Shown here in pieces: positions 9,704 through 19,471 of a DNA stretch of 64,000 nt. The notes under the pieces were generated by a model that saw only the letters and a list, made by a program, of their open reading frames with translations, made no database searches and had not been told where the DNA came from. The number at the start of each line of letters is the position of its first letter. Positions within the stretch are counted from its first letter, which is position 1. The position numbers and the translations under genes are program-made. The DNA comes from Corynebacterium mucifaciens (GTDB lineage Bacteria > Actinomycetota > Actinomycetes > Mycobacteriales > Mycobacteriaceae), in assembly GCF_012396315.1 (NCBI RefSeq), contig NZ_JAAXPF010000008.1, positions 62,001 to 126,000 of the forward strand, given 5' to 3'.

Positions 9704-10996
9704 CTAGAACACCGAGTCGTTCCACCACCGGCGCTCAGGCGTGCCGGCGCGGGAGCCGTCGCTAGCAAGCTTGATGCCCACGACCTGGTGCAGCTCCACG
9801 ACGTCGTGCTCGAACCCCCATTCGGAGCCCGCCATGTACATGCCCCACAGCTTGGCGGTGTTCTCGCCGACGAGCGCGACCGCCTCGTCCCAATTGGCCT
9901 TGAGGTTCTCGCACCAGTCGTGCAGCGTGCGCATGTAGTCGAAGCGGATGTTCTCCTCGTGGAAGACCTCGAAGCCGTGGTCCTGCATCTCGCGGATGAT
10001 CGTGCCGGAGCCGGTGAGCTCGCCGTCCGGGAAGATGTAGCGGTTGATGAAGTCGCCTTGCGGTGTCTTGTGGTTGTCCGGGTAGGTGATGCAGTGGTTG
10101 ACCATCACGCCGCCCGGGCGCAGCTTGCCGGCGAGGAACTCGAAGTACGAGGCGTAGTTTTTCACCCCGATGTGCTCGAGCAGGCCGATCGAGGAGATGC
10201 CGTCGAATCCGGTCTCGGTGACGTCGCGGTAATCCAGGAAGCGCACCTCCGCGAGGTCCTCGAGGCCCTCTTCCTTGATCTTTGCCTGCGCCCACTCGGC
10301 CTGCTCCTTCGACAGGGTGACGCCGAGGGACTTCACGCCCTGGCGGGCGGCGTAACGCACCATGGAGCCCCAGCCACAGCCGACGTCGAGGTGCTTGTCG
10401 CCTGGCTTGAGGTTCATCTTTTCAAAGACGAGGCGGAACTTGTTTTCCTGCGCCTCGTCGAGCGTGGCGTCCGGGGTGGGGTAGTAGGCGCAGGTGTAGG
10501 CCATGGAGTCGCCGAGGAACAGCTCGTAGAAGTCGTTGCCCACGTCGTAGTGGGACGAGATGACCTGGGCGTCGCGTTCCTTCGAGTGCGGGGCGAGGCC
10601 CTGGCGGATGGTGCGCTCGAGCCAGGAGGCCTGCTCCGCCTCCGGGATGGGCTGGATCTGCAGTGCGCCCATGGAGCGCAGGGAGCGCGCGATGCGGACG
10701 AGTTCACGCGGGTTGGGCCGCTTGTAGTTGTTATAGAGGGTGCGCATGTCGTCGAAGACGTCGTAGGGGTGCGCCAGGTGCGCGCCTTCAACCGCCAGGC
10801 CGTCGGTGACCCAGGCGCGGGCGAGGCCGACGTCGCCGGGGTGGGTGACAATGTAGGACAGGCCCTCGGGGCTGTTTACCTTCACGGTGTGCTTGGCGTC
10901 CGCCGGGCCCGTCGATGAGCCGTCGAAGGCTTCCCACTTGAACGGGGTGCCAGCGGGGAAGAGGGTATCGACGATATCCGCCACGGTCATCTGCAT
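9704..10996 (-). CDS. tmsB: SAM-dependent fatty acid methyltransferase (TmsB/UfaA1, CFA synthase family)
   Basis: 430 aa class I methyltransferase of the cyclopropane fatty acid synthase family. Seen: SAM-binding DVGCGWGSM, the family segment GVTLSKEQAEWA, the EHIGVKNY region (FDGISSIGLLEHIG), and the C-terminal ENIRFDYMRTLHDWCENL typical of CFA/UfaA1 proteins. In actinobacteria this family member methylates C10 of the double bond of oleoyl phospholipid, and the adjacent FAD protein reduces the methylene product to 10-methylstearic (tuberculostearic) acid. The neighbour tmsA is present just upstream, which favours this assignment over cyclopropanation. Start: the ATG at 10996 has AGGAG 7 nt upstream; an ATG 6 nt earlier would be too close to it. 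The substrate is inferred from the pair. Confidence 0.85.
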   Translation of the reverse strand: MQMTVADIVDTLFPAGTPFKWEAFDGSSTGPADAKHTVKVNSPEGLSYIVTHPGDVGLARAWVTDGLAVEGAHLAHPYDVFDDMRTLYNNYKRPNPRELVRIARSLRSMGALQIQPIPEAEQASWLERTIRQGLAPHSKERDAQVISSHYDVGNDFYELFLGDSMAYTCAYYPTPDATLDEAQENKFRLVFEKMNLKPGDKHLDVGCGWGSMVRYAARQGVKSLGVTLSKEQAEWAQAKIKEEGLEDLAEVRFLDYRDVTETGFDGISSIGLLEHIGVKNYASYFEFLAGKLRPGGVMVNHCITYPDNHKTPQGDFINRYIFPDGELTGSGTIIREMQDHGFEVFHEENIRFDYMRTLHDWCENLKANWDEAVALVGENTAKLWGMYMAGSEWGFEHDVVELHQVVGIKLASDGSRAGTPERRWWNDSVF

Positions 10997-11006
10997 GGTC
11001 ATTCTC

Positions 11007-12458
11007 CTACGCGTTTTCCACTGTCTTTTCGTACAGGCCCGGGAAGCGCCGGTCTGGGTCGTACTGGGCCTTCATCCGCTCCGGCAGGTCCCCGCCGTAG
11101 AGGCGCTCGAATTCGGCGCGGTCGTAGAACGCCTCCGAGTACAGGGACTTGTGCCCGCCGAGGTCCGAGACCTTTCGTTCGATGACCTTGTTGAAGGCCC
11201 CCGGCTCCACCTCCGGGACGCCGGACCAGAAGCCGACGTTCACCCATGTTGTCGCCGGCTCGAGGGGGTAGAGCGGCCAGGGCGCCTCCTCGTCGAGCCC
11301 GACGCCAGCGAGCGTGTCGACGCCGTCGCGCAGCCGGATCGGGCACAGCCAGACCGGCTCGATGTCGCTGGCCCTGAAAAACCAGTCGAGGAACACGGCG
11401 ACCTGCGTGTCGCGCACCTCAATGTCTTGCACGACGCGCTCGGTGCGCGGCAGGCCCTTCGGCTTCTTCAGGAACCGGTACTCCAGGTCGTACTTCTTGT
11501 CCAGGCCCACGAGTTTCCAGTAGAACGCGCTGCGGCGCAGCTCGCGCGGCCAGATCGTGCGCACTTTGGGGTTCTGGGTGCCGAAGGCGCGGGAGCACCA
11601 GAACCAGTCGGTGTCCCAGCGCCAGATGTAGTCACGGATAGTGAGAAAGTCGTGGAGCACGCCGGACGGGTGCTGCAGCGAGCGGTAGTACACGGCGTCG
11701 CGCGTGTAGTCGGAGGTTCCCGGCGCCTCGCCCACCTGGAAGGCGCAGACGATGTACTGCTCGGCGGGGGAGAACGCGACGGCGTCGAGGCCGTGCAGGG
11801 CGCGTCCGCCCCACTCGCCGGTGGCGGCGGCATCGGCCAGGGCGTCCTGGAAAGCCGTGAGGTCGTCGTAACGCACGTGCTGGAGTTCGATGAATGGCTC
11901 GACCTCCTCGAGCTCGATGGTGAGGCGCACCGCGTAGCCGAGTGAGCCGTACGAGTTCGGGAACGCGCGGAAGAGCGCGACGTTGTCCTCGCGCGAGCAG
12001 GTGACGATGTCGCCGGTGCCCACGAGCACGTCCATCTCGAGCACGGACTCGTGCGGCAGGCCGTTGCGGAAGGAGGTGGACTCCACACCCATGCCGGAGA
12101 CGGCGCCACCGAGTGTGATGGTTTTCAACTGCGGCACCACCAGCGGCGCGAGGCCGTACGGCAGGGTCGCGTCGACGAGGTCTTCATAGGTGCACATGCC
12201 CTGCACGTCGGCGGTTTTCGTCACTGGGTCGACGGCGATGACGCCACGCAGGCCCTCCACGTCGAGCCCGGCGCTGCCGTCGTCGCGGGAGCGAAAGAGG
12301 TTCGACGTCTTTTTGGCCAGGCGCACCCGCTGGCCGTCCGGCACCCTCCGAAAGCTGTCCAGGAGCGCGGCAACCCCTTCCTCGTGCGCGTGCCAGCCAA
12401 TGGGCACGACGCGTTCAAAATCCACGCTGCGACCGGAAAACATGCTGGAAACGCTCAT
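11007..12458 (-). CDS. tmsA: FAD-binding oxidoreductase, TmsA type
   Basis: 483 aa protein with an N-terminal FAD_binding_4 domain: GLRGVIAVDPVTKTADVQGMCTYEDL, then PQLKTITLGGAVSGMGVESTS (FAD pyrophosphate loop) and GSLGYAVRLTIELE, followed by a C-terminal half like that of DIMINUTO/DHCR24-related reductases. With TmsB it is known in actinobacteria to convert oleic acid to 10-methylstearic acid, TmsA doing the NADPH-dependent reduction of the 10-methylene intermediate. It ends within the ribosome-binding site of tmsB, so the two are co-translated. ATG at 12458 chosen; a second ATG 15 nt on is possible. Without TmsB next door it would be called only a FAD-linked oxidase. Confidence 0.85.
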   Translation of the reverse strand: MSVSSMFSGRSVDFERVVPIGWHAHEEGVAALLDSFRRVPDGQRVRLAKKTSNLFRSRDDGSAGLDVEGLRGVIAVDPVTKTADVQGMCTYEDLVDATLPYGLAPLVVPQLKTITLGGAVSGMGVESTSFRNGLPHESVLEMDVLVGTGDIVTCSREDNVALFRAFPNSYGSLGYAVRLTIELEEVEPFIELQHVRYDDLTAFQDALADAAATGEWGGRALHGLDAVAFSPAEQYIVCAFQVGEAPGTSDYTRDAVYYRSLQHPSGVLHDFLTIRDYIWRWDTDWFWCSRAFGTQNPKVRTIWPRELRRSAFYWKLVGLDKKYDLEYRFLKKPKGLPRTERVVQDIEVRDTQVAVFLDWFFRASDIEPVWLCPIRLRDGVDTLAGVGLDEEAPWPLYPLEPATTWVNVGFWSGVPEVEPGAFNKVIERKVSDLGGHKSLYSEAFYDRAEFERLYGGDLPERMKAQYDPDRRFPGLYEKTVENA

Positions 12459-12516
12459 GTAGGGCCACCATAGACCCAAGTTGCGCACCGCGCGCAAGAT
12501 AAAACGTCACGCCAGC

Positions 12517-13509
12517 TCAGACGGCGTCGCCTGCAGACGGGCGCCCGACCATGAAGCCGCGCCCGGCGTACACCGCGGCGTAGACCACCCACCCAATTGC
12601 CGTGATGAGCGCAAACGACACCGCCCGGTAGACCACCGTCGCCGCGGTCGCTTGCGCAAGCGGCAACCCGCCAGCCACGAGCATGCCCACCGCGACCGGC
12701 TCCACGGTGCCCACGCCCCCGGGGGTGATCTGGGCGGAGCCGGCGAGTTTGGTCATGATGAACGCCAGGCACACGCCCGCAACCGGCACATCCGCGCCGG
12801 CAACCGCCCACACGGAACACATCATCGTGGCCAGATCAAGCAGCCGGTTCGCGAGCGACAGCCCCGCGGCCGCGGCAAACGACGGAGCCGAGATCCGGAT
12901 AGCGGCGACCTGGTCGATCACGTCGACGAGGCGCCCGCGCACCTTCTCCGGCACGTGCCGCACCCACCGCTTCAACGCGGCGGGGTGGCCCGTGGCCCAG
13001 AACACTGCGCCGATCGTCGCCGCGGCCGCAGCCAACGACGCCGCCAGCGCCCACACGGACAGCTCTGCCCCCAGCAGGGCGACGGCGACAACGCCGATGA
13101 GCACCATCCACACCGTGGACAGCGCCCCGGAGACCACGAAGAACCAGCCACACAGCCCCACCGACGCGCCCCAGGAGCGGTGCACGCGGTACGTGAGCCA
13201 CGCGGAGATCGCCGGCCCGCCCGGCACCGTCGTGGACCACGCGTTAGAGGCGAACACAATCGCGTTCGTGCCCGCAACACCCGCGATGCGGCCTTCCACG
13301 TTGAGCAGGATCTGCATGACCCCGGACATGGCCACAAGCGACAGCACCGCCGCCGCAACCGCCCAGAGCAGAGGCCCGAGCTGCGCCGCCCGCACCGCCC
13401 CCCAGGCCTCCCCGAAAAACGGCAGCTGGTCGCGCAGCACCACCAGCACGACCGCCAAGAGGGCGACCGGCGCGAGCCAGCGCAGCCACTGGCGCGAGTT
13501 AGCGCTCAA
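12517..13509 (-). CDS. Flippase-like membrane protein (LPG synthase TM / UPF0104 family)
   Basis: About 330 aa with eight or so hydrophobic segments and the family signature near the C-terminus: ITPGGVGTVEPVAVGML, plus SAWLTYRV in the middle (the usual PGG-G-E pattern of lysylphosphatidylglycerol-synthase transmembrane domains). No catalytic synthase domain follows, so it is the stand-alone flippase-like form. The frame begins with TTG, 11 nt inside the end of cmpL1, preceded by AAGGAA; no ATG occurs before the first membrane segment. An orthologue follows the MmpL3/CmpL1 gene in related genomes, which suggests a role with the trehalose-mycolate exporter, but none has been shown. Confidence 0.85.
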   Translation of the reverse strand: MSANSRQWLRWLAPVALLAVVLVVLRDQLPFFGEAWGAVRAAQLGPLLWAVAAAVLSLVAMSGVMQILLNVEGRIAGVAGTNAIVFASNAWSTTVPGGPAISAWLTYRVHRSWGASVGLCGWFFVVSGALSTVWMVLIGVVAVALLGAELSVWALAASLAAAAATIGAVFWATGHPAALKRWVRHVPEKVRGRLVDVIDQVAAIRISAPSFAAAAGLSLANRLLDLATMMCSVWAVAGADVPVAGVCLAFIMTKLAGSAQITPGGVGTVEPVAVGMLVAGGLPLAQATAATVVYRAVSFALITAIGWVVYAAVYAGRGFMVGRPSAGDAV

Positions 13510-15799
13510 GTTCCTTCTTCTTCAGCTGCTCCAAGGCGCGGCGCTCTTCCAGGTCGCGCATGAGTTGCTGGAACGGCACCAGGGAGGCGTCCTCGGACAC
13601 GCTGACCCCCGCGCGGCCGGGCTGGATGTCGGGGACCACGCCGGTGATCGGGGTCTCTCCCGCGGCGGGCTCGGGCAGGCGCGAGCCCTCGCCCAGCGCA
13701 CCCGCGGCGCGCTTGACCCACTGCGGCGCCCACCAGTTGTCCTCGCGCAGCAGGTGCATCACGGCTGGCACGAACAGGAGGCGGATCAGGGTGGCGTCGA
13801 GGGCAAGCGAGAAGATCATGCCGTAGGCGATGTACTTCATCATCACAATCTCGGAGAGCGCGAATGCGGCGGCGACCACGATCATGATCGCGGCGGCGGC
13901 GGTGATGATGCCGCCGGTGCGCGCGGTGCCGCGGGCGATGGCTTCGTCGGTGCTTTCGCCGTTCTGGCGCGCTTCCACCATGCGCGAGACCAGGAAGACC
14001 TCGTAGTCCGTGGACAGCCCGTAGAGGATGGAGATGATCAGCACCAGAATCGGGCTCATCAGCGGCCCCGGCGTGAAGTTCAGCGCGCCGGCGCCGATGC
14101 CGTCGACAAACACGGAGGTGAGGAAGCCGAGCGTGGCGCCGATGCCGAGGACGTTCATGATCACGGCCTTAGCTGGCAGGATCACGGAGCCGAAGACCAG
14201 CGCCATGAGCAGGAATGTGGCGATGACCATGTACAGCGCCATCCACGGCAGGCGCTTCAGCAGCGCTTCGATGGATTCCACCTCCATCGCCGGGGTGCCG
14301 GACACGTACGTCTGCACGCCGTCGGGGGCGTCGATGTTGCGCAGCTGCTTGACGACGTCCGCACCTTCGGTCCTGTCCGCCAGCGGCGCCGAGAGCACCG
14401 TCGTGCCGTCCTGCGTGGCGTGCGCGGGCTTCAACGGGGCGGCAAGGCCCTCGACCTGGCGGGCCTGCACCACGATGTCCACCAGCTGCTCGTTGTTGGC
14501 GCCGGTGACCACGAGCTTGACCGGGTCGGTGCGGAAGGCGGGGAACTCCTCGTTGAACTCGTCCTGCGCCTGGCGGGTTTCCTGGGTGGGAGGCAGGTAG
14601 GTCTCGTTGATGCCGCCGAAGGAAATGCCCACGATCGGCACGGTGAGCAGGAGCAAAAGCGCCGTGCAACCGACCACGACGGCCTTGGCGTGGCGCATTG
14701 CCCACCGGGGGATCTTGTACCAGGCATTGTTCTCTATCTCGTCGTCGCGACGCGAGGAGCGACGACGGACCGACCACATGTCGATGCGCGGTCCCAGCAT
14801 GCCGAACAGCGCCGGCAGCACCGCCACGGAGATCACGGCGGCGAGCACCACCGCGCTCATCGCGCCGTACGCCACGGACTTCAAAAACGCCTGCGGGAAC
14901 ATCAGCAGCCCGGACAGCGCCACGCCCACCATGAGCGCGGAGAAGAACACGGTCTTGCCGGCGGTGTTGGTGGTCACCGCCACGGCCTCCTCCACCTCGC
15001 GGCCGCGGTCCAGTTCCTCGCGGAAGCGGGAGACCATGAACAGGCCGTAATCGATGGCCAGGCCCAACCCGAGTAGCGTGATGATGGACTGGGAGAAGAT
15101 GTTCACCTGCTGGTACTTCGCCAACACCGCCAGCAGCGACAGCGAGCCCAGGATGGAGAGGATGCCCACGATCAGTGGCATGCCTGCGGCCACCACGCCG
15201 CCGAAGACGAACAGCAGGATCACGGCCACGAAGATGAGGCCGACTTTCTCAGCGCGGGCGATGTCGCCGGCCATGCCCTCGTCCAGCGCGTCGGCCACGG
15301 CTGTGGCGCCGGCGATCTGCACGGTGGCGCCCGGCAGCTCCATATCCTCGAGCGCGGGCTTGATGGTGCGCATGTCCTTCAGCGTCTGCTCCCCGTCGCC
15401 CTTGAGCCCGATGGCGGCGAACGCCTTGGTGTGGTCGTCGTTGACTAGCTGCGGGTTCGGGCGCTCGAAGTAGCTGGTGATGTGGTCGATCTGGTCCGGG
15501 TATTGCTCGCGCAGGGAGGTGGTGTGGGCGTTCGCTGCGTCGATAAGCTCCTGCCTGTCGACGCCCTCCGGCGACGACACCAGCACAATCACATCGCCCG
15601 AGTTGTCGCGGCCGAACGTCTCCTGTTCGATCGCCGCGGCGGCGGTCGAGTCCGCGCCCGGGTCTTCCCAGCCCTCCTGGGAGAGGCGCTCGCCCAGCTT
15701 GGAGCCGAACAGCACCTGCATGGCCACAATGAGGGCGATTACCAGCACCGGAATGACCCGGCGGTGGCGGTAGGCGAAATGGCCCCACTTGTAAAACAC
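13499..15799 (-). CDS. cmpL1: MmpL-family trehalose monomycolate exporter CmpL1
   Basis: 766 aa RND transporter moving trehalose monomycolate across the plasma membrane. Two halves each with a hydrophobic first helix, a periplasmic domain and a five-helix bundle; the proton-relay Asp-Tyr pairs are visible in GLGLAIDYGLFMVSRFREEL and LYGLSTDYEVFLVSRMVEA. The cytoplasmic tail after the last helix is about 60 aa, shorter than in mycobacterial MmpL3. GTG start with AGGAGG about 7 nt upstream. Located as in C. glutamicum, near fadD32-pks13-accD and downstream of trmB and the NYN protein (Rv0206c-Rv0208c order). Likely essential or growth-limiting for the mycomembrane, from knowledge of the family. 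Confidence 0.93.
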   Translation of the reverse strand: MFYKWGHFAYRHRRVIPVLVIALIVAMQVLFGSKLGERLSQEGWEDPGADSTAAAAIEQETFGRDNSGDVIVLVSSPEGVDRQELIDAANAHTTSLREQYPDQIDHITSYFERPNPQLVNDDHTKAFAAIGLKGDGEQTLKDMRTIKPALEDMELPGATVQIAGATAVADALDEGMAGDIARAEKVGLIFVAVILLFVFGGVVAAGMPLIVGILSILGSLSLLAVLAKYQQVNIFSQSIITLLGLGLAIDYGLFMVSRFREELDRGREVEEAVAVTTNTAGKTVFFSALMVGVALSGLLMFPQAFLKSVAYGAMSAVVLAAVISVAVLPALFGMLGPRIDMWSVRRRSSRRDDEIENNAWYKIPRWAMRHAKAVVVGCTALLLLLTVPIVGISFGGINETYLPPTQETRQAQDEFNEEFPAFRTDPVKLVVTGANNEQLVDIVVQARQVEGLAAPLKPAHATQDGTTVLSAPLADRTEGADVVKQLRNIDAPDGVQTYVSGTPAMEVESIEALLKRLPWMALYMVIATFLLMALVFGSVILPAKAVIMNVLGIGATLGFLTSVFVDGIGAGALNFTPGPLMSPILVLIISILYGLSTDYEVFLVSRMVEARQNGESTDEAIARGTARTGGIITAAAAIMIVVAAAFALSEIVMMKYIAYGMIFSLALDATLIRLLFVPAVMHLLREDNWWAPQWVKRAAGALGEGSRLPEPAAGETPITGVVPDIQPGRAGVSVSEDASLVPFQQLMRDLEERRALEQLKKKELER

Positions 15800-15809
15800 A
15801 GACGGCCTC

Positions 15810-16484
15810 CTAGTCGCGGGTGTTGTGCAGCAGGGATTTCAGCGGGCGGAACGGCTGCAGCCAGGCGCCGCCCTCCGGCAGCTTGTCCAGGTTCACGCGG
15901 GGCAGCGGGTTCTGGAACACGCCGGGGATGTCCTCCAGATCCACGAACTCCACGTCCGGTGAGTTCACAGCCCACGAGGCGTGCTCGTGGAAGCCGAGGA
16001 CGGTGACCGGGATGCCGTCGCGAACCAGCTCGAGCAGGGGCTCCTGGAAGTTCTGCCCGTCTGCGGAGGCCACCACCACGCCCTGGAGCACGCCCTCGTC
16101 GCGGCGGCGCTCGATGTGGGCGAGCATGTCCTGGTCCACGTCAGAGTCCTCGTCGCTCTTCGGCTTGGCAAAGACGGCGAAACCGACGTTGCGCAGCGCC
16201 TCCACCCACGGGCGGATCGCGTCCGCGCTGGCCGCTGCGACATTGGTGAAGACCGTCGCCTCCGGCTCGACGTCGCGGCCGAGCTCGTCCGAACGGGCCT
16301 CGGCTTCGTCGATGAGCCAGCGGCCGATGGCGTCGAAGCGCGGGCGGTGCGTGGCAGTGGGCCGCCCGCCCAGGATGGCGCCGAGGCCCATGTCCAGGTT
16401 CGGCGCGTCCCAAACCAGCAAGTAGCTCTCCGGGCCGGCGGCCGCTCCGGGGGTGTACGGGTGCGTCAGCGTTTGCAGGTCCAT
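15810..16484 (-). CDS. NYN (PIN-like) domain protein, Rv0207c type
   Basis: 224 aa. NYN nuclease-fold features: an Asp in the first strand (YLLVWDAPNLDMGLG), DQDMLAHIERRRDEG with acidic residues, and VVVASADGQNFQEPL near the end of the domain, giving the acidic cluster expected of a metal-dependent RNase. The C-terminus (LPRVNLDKLPEGGAWLQPFRPLKSLL) is typical of the actinobacterial Rv0207c group. It overlaps the trmB stop by one base and is followed after 10 nt by cmpL1, so the three are one operon. The role is unknown; RNA processing is a guess from fold and from trmB. Confidence 0.8.
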   Translation of the reverse strand: MDLQTLTHPYTPGAAAGPESYLLVWDAPNLDMGLGAILGGRPTATHRPRFDAIGRWLIDEAEARSDELGRDVEPEATVFTNVAAASADAIRPWVEALRNVGFAVFAKPKSDEDSDVDQDMLAHIERRRDEGVLQGVVVASADGQNFQEPLLELVRDGIPVTVLGFHEHASWAVNSPDVEFVDLEDIPGVFQNPLPRVNLDKLPEGGAWLQPFRPLKSLLHNTRD

Positions 16485-17254
16485 CACTTCTTCTCCCAGA
16501 GGTACTCGCGGATGACGTGGTCTTTGCCCAGGCCCTTGCCCTCGAACTTGGTGATGACTTGGCGGTCCGTCAGAAGCGGTGCCTCCGCCCACGGCCAGCC
16601 CTTGTACTCGAGCGACGGCTCGACGCCAACCAGCTCGTCGATCCACGCCGCGTAGTCCGCGTGGTCTGTGGCCACGTGCAGCACCCCGCCGGGCTTCAGG
16701 CGGGTGGCGATGAGGTTCAGCGTGCCGGACTGGATGATGCGGCGCTTGTGGTGACGCGCCTTCGGCCACGGGTCCGGGAAGAAGATGCGCACGCCGTCTA
16801 GGGATTCCTCCCCGAACATGCGGGCCAAGACTTCCACGCCGTCGCCTCGCACCATGCGGATGTTGTCGATGCCGCCGCGCACCACAGCGCCGAGCAGCTT
16901 GGCCAGGCCCGGTTTGTACAGCTCCACGGCGACGATGTTGGTGTCCGCCTCCAGCGGCGCCATCGCGGCGGTAGAGGTGCCGGTGCCCGAACCGATCTCC
17001 ACAATGGTGGGGTGGCCGGAGCGGCCGAACCACTCGTCGATGTCGATGCGCTCGTCCGAGCCCTCGGCGAGGACGCGGCCGAGGCGCGGCCAGTGCTCGT
17101 CGAACAGCGCTTCCTGGTTCTCGGTGAGCGTGCCGCGGCGGAAGGTCACCGACCCCAGCCGCGGGTAGTCCAATCCGGTGTCGAACTCGGTTTGCAGCGG
17201 GCGCCCCGCCGGCAATTCGCCCGTTCCCGGGCGCTGGTTTTCAGTATTATTCAT
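16484..17254 (-). CDS. trmB: tRNA (guanine-N7)-methyltransferase TrmB
   Basis: 256 aa enzyme making m7G46 in tRNA. Seen: SAM motif [14 protein letters not shown], the family motif [16 protein letters not shown], then [11 protein letters not shown] and the C-terminal [16 protein letters not shown] at 17254 preferred (MNNTENQ); an ATG 18 nt earlier is also in frame. No Shine-Dalgarno is evident for either. First gene of the trmB-NYN-cmpL1 operon on the minus strand, divergent from pckG. Confidence 0.95.
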   Translation of the reverse strand: MNNTENQRPGTGELPAGRPLQTEFDTGLDYPRLGSVTFRRGTLTENQEALFDEHWPRLGRVLAEGSDERIDIDEWFGRSGHPTIVEIGSGTGTSTAAMAPLEADTNIVAVELYKPGLAKLLGAVVRGGIDNIRMVRGDGVEVLARMFGEESLDGVRIFFPDPWPKARHHKRRIIQSGTLNLIATRLKPGGVLHVATDHADYAAWIDELVGVEPSLEYKGWPWAEAPLLTDRQVITKFEGKGLGKDHVIREYLWEKK

Positions 17255-17392
17255 CAGGTTTATTGTCCACATGAACTGGGCAAACGCAAGCGCCGGGCGT
17301 TACCCCCGAAGGCGTCGTCAAGCGGGTGTGCGAGAACGGGTGCCGGGGGTAGGGGCTCACCCCCGCGCCCGCTAAAGGTCATGCTTGGCCAT

Positions 17393-17509
17393 ACTGGTTA
17401 TATCCGGCAGGGCCCAAACGGTGGAAACTTTTAGCCAGATGAACGCCCGTTTCGATACTCTGAGACCACAACAACGATGAATTTCGTACGCGCACTGGCC
17501 ATAACCAGT
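17393..17509. promoter_or_regulatory. Pair of inverted ACTGGTTAT boxes before pckG
   Basis: The 271-nt trmB-pckG gap holds ACTGGTTAT at 17393-17401 and its exact reverse complement ATAACCAGT at 17501-17509; the second also lies in a local inverted repeat ACTGG-N6-CCAGT (17494-17509) just before the pckG ribosome-binding site. Both are extended by nearby GGCCA. The pair could be operator sites for a carbon-metabolism regulator; no known motif (RamA, RamB, GntR) is clearly matched. Confidence 0.35.
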
Positions 17510-17525
17510 TGAACAAGGAGTACCG

Positions 17526-19352
17526 ATGACCGCCGAAATCACGCGCCTGGAGGGGCACAACCCCACGGACAACGAGCAGCTCATTGCTTGGATCAACGAG
17601 GCGGTCGACCTCTTCGAGCCGGACAAGGTGGTCTTCGCCGACGGCTCGCGCGAAGAATGGGACCGCCTCACCGCCGAGCTCGTGGACGCCGGCACGCTGA
17701 TCAAGCTCAACGAGGACAAGCGCCCCAACTCGTTCCTCGCGCGTTCCCACCCCTCCGACGTCGCACGCGTGGAGTCCCGCACCTTCATCTCCACCGAGAA
17801 CGAAGAGGACGCGGGCCCGACCAACAACTGGATGAAGCCCGCCGCGCTGAAAGAGGAGATGCTGGAGCACTTCAAGGGCTCCATGCGCGGGCGCACCATG
17901 TACGTGGTGCCGTTCTGCATGGGTCCGATCGCTGACCCGAACCCGAAGCTGGGCGTGCAGTTGACGGACTCCGCCTACGTCGTGCTCTCCATGCGCATCA
18001 TGACTCGAATGGGCACCCAGGCGTTGGAGAAGATCGAAGGCGACAACTTCGTGCACTGCCTCCACTCCGTGGGTGCCCCGCTCGAGCCCGGCCAGGAGGA
18101 CGTGGCGTGGCCGTGCAACGACACGAAGTACATCTCCCAGTTCCCGGAGACGAAGGAGATCTGGTCCTTCGGCTCCGGCTACGGCGGCAACGCCATCCTG
18201 GCCAAGAAGTGCTTCGCGCTGCGCATCGCGTCCGTGATGGCGAAGGAGGAGGGCTGGATGGCCGAGCACATGCTCATCCTCAAACTCACCTCCCCGGAGG
18301 GCAAGGCGTACCACATCGCGGCCGCCTTCCCGTCCGCGTGCGGCAAGACCAACCTGGCCATGATCACCCCGACGCTTGAAGGCTGGAAGGCCGAGGTCGT
18401 GGGCGACGACATCGCCTGGATGCACCTGCGCGAGGACGGCCTGTACGCCGTGAACCCGGAAAACGGCTTCTTCGGCGTGGCGCCGGGCACCAACTACGCC
18501 TCCAACCCGATTGCCATGCAGAGCATGGAGCCGGGCAACGTCTTGTTCACAAACGTTGCGCTTACTGACGACGGCGACGTGTGGTGGGAAGGCATGGACG
18601 GCGAGAAGCCCGCCCACCTGATCGACTGGCGCGGGGAGGACTGGACCCCCGATTCCTCCTCGAAGGCCGCCCACCCGAACTCCCGCTACTGCGTGGCCAT
18701 CGAGCAGTGCCCGGCTGCGGCGCCGGAGTTCAACGACTGGCAGGGCGTGAAGATCGACGCGATCCTCTTCGGCGGCCGTCGCCCCGACACCGTGCCACTG
18801 GTGACTCAGGCCCACAGCTGGGAGCACGGCACCATGATCGGCGCGATGCTCTCTTCCGGCCAGACCGCGGCGTCCGTGGAGGCCAAGGTCGGTTCCCTGC
18901 GCCACGACCCGATGGCGATGCTGCCGTTCATGGGCTACAACGTGGGCGACTACTTCCAGCACTGGCTGGACATGGGCGCCAAGGGTGGCGACCGCATGCC
19001 AGAGATCTTCCTGGTCAACTGGTTCCGCCGCGGCGACGACGACCGCTTCCTGTGGCCGGGCTTCGGCGACAACTCCCGCGTGCTCAAGTGGGTCGTGGAC
19101 CGCATCGAGGGCAAGGTCGGCGCCGACGACACTGTTGTCGGCCACACCGCCCGCGCGGAGGATCTAGACCTGACCGGCCTAGACACCCCGATCGAGGACG
19201 TGCGCGAGGCGCTCACCGCCGAACCGGAGCTGTGGAAGGAAGACGTCGCGGACTCCCGCCGCTACCTTGAGGGTCTTGGCCCCCGGGTGCCGCAGGAGAT
19301 CTTCGACCAGCTGAAGCAGCTCGACGAGCGCATCCACGCCGCGGCGAAGTAA
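17526..19352 (+). CDS. pckG: Phosphoenolpyruvate carboxykinase (GTP)
   Basis: 608 aa, GTP-dependent PEPCK: oxaloacetate to phosphoenolpyruvate in gluconeogenesis, cytoplasmic. The reactive-Cys P-loop [13 protein letters not shown], the kinase-2 motif VGDDIAWM, the metal-site region [13 protein letters not shown] and the GTP-class segment [16 protein letters not shown] are all present and length is normal. ATG with AAGGAG 6 nt upstream. Monocistronic, ended by a strong hairpin terminator about 80 nt downstream. Confidence 0.97.
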   Translation: MTAEITRLEGHNPTDNEQLIAWINEAVDLFEPDKVVFADGSREEWDRLTAELVDAGTLIKLNEDKRPNSFLARSHPSDVARVESRTFISTENEEDAGPTNNWMKPAALKEEMLEHFKGSMRGRTMYVVPFCMGPIADPNPKLGVQLTDSAYVVLSMRIMTRMGTQALEKIEGDNFVHCLHSVGAPLEPGQEDVAWPCNDTKYISQFPETKEIWSFGSGYGGNAILAKKCFALRIASVMAKEEGWMAEHMLILKLTSPEGKAYHIAAAFPSACGKTNLAMITPTLEGWKAEVVGDDIAWMHLREDGLYAVNPENGFFGVAPGTNYASNPIAMQSMEPGNVLFTNVALTDDGDVWWEGMDGEKPAHLIDWRGEDWTPDSSSKAAHPNSRYCVAIEQCPAAAPEFNDWQGVKIDAILFGGRRPDTVPLVTQAHSWEHGTMIGAMLSSGQTAASVEAKVGSLRHDPMAMLPFMGYNVGDYFQHWLDMGAKGGDRMPEIFLVNWFRRGDDDRFLWPGFGDNSRVLKWVVDRIEGKVGADDTVVGHTARAEDLDLTGLDTPIEDVREALTAEPELWKEDVADSRRYLEGLGPRVPQEIFDQLKQLDERIHAAAK

Positions 19353-19430
19353 GCGCTTGCGGAGGACTGCGGTGGTGCTCTACCATCACACCTGGAAAAC
19401 TTCAGACAGGATCTGTTGTTAATAAAGCTT

Positions 19431-19456
19431 AAGGCCTGCCGTATGGCAGGCCTTTC
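19431..19456 (+). terminator. Rho-independent terminator after pckG
   Basis: Perfect 10-bp stem AAGGCCTGCC / GGCAGGCCTT with loop GTAT followed by a short T-containing tract; positioned 79 nt after the pckG stop. Confidence 0.8.
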
Positions 19457-19471
19457 GCTATTCTCGCCGGT

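Noticed and set aside
17379..19145. 588-codon minus-strand frame across pckG
   Set aside because: His/Val/Arg-rich shadow of pckG, which has all catalytic motifs.
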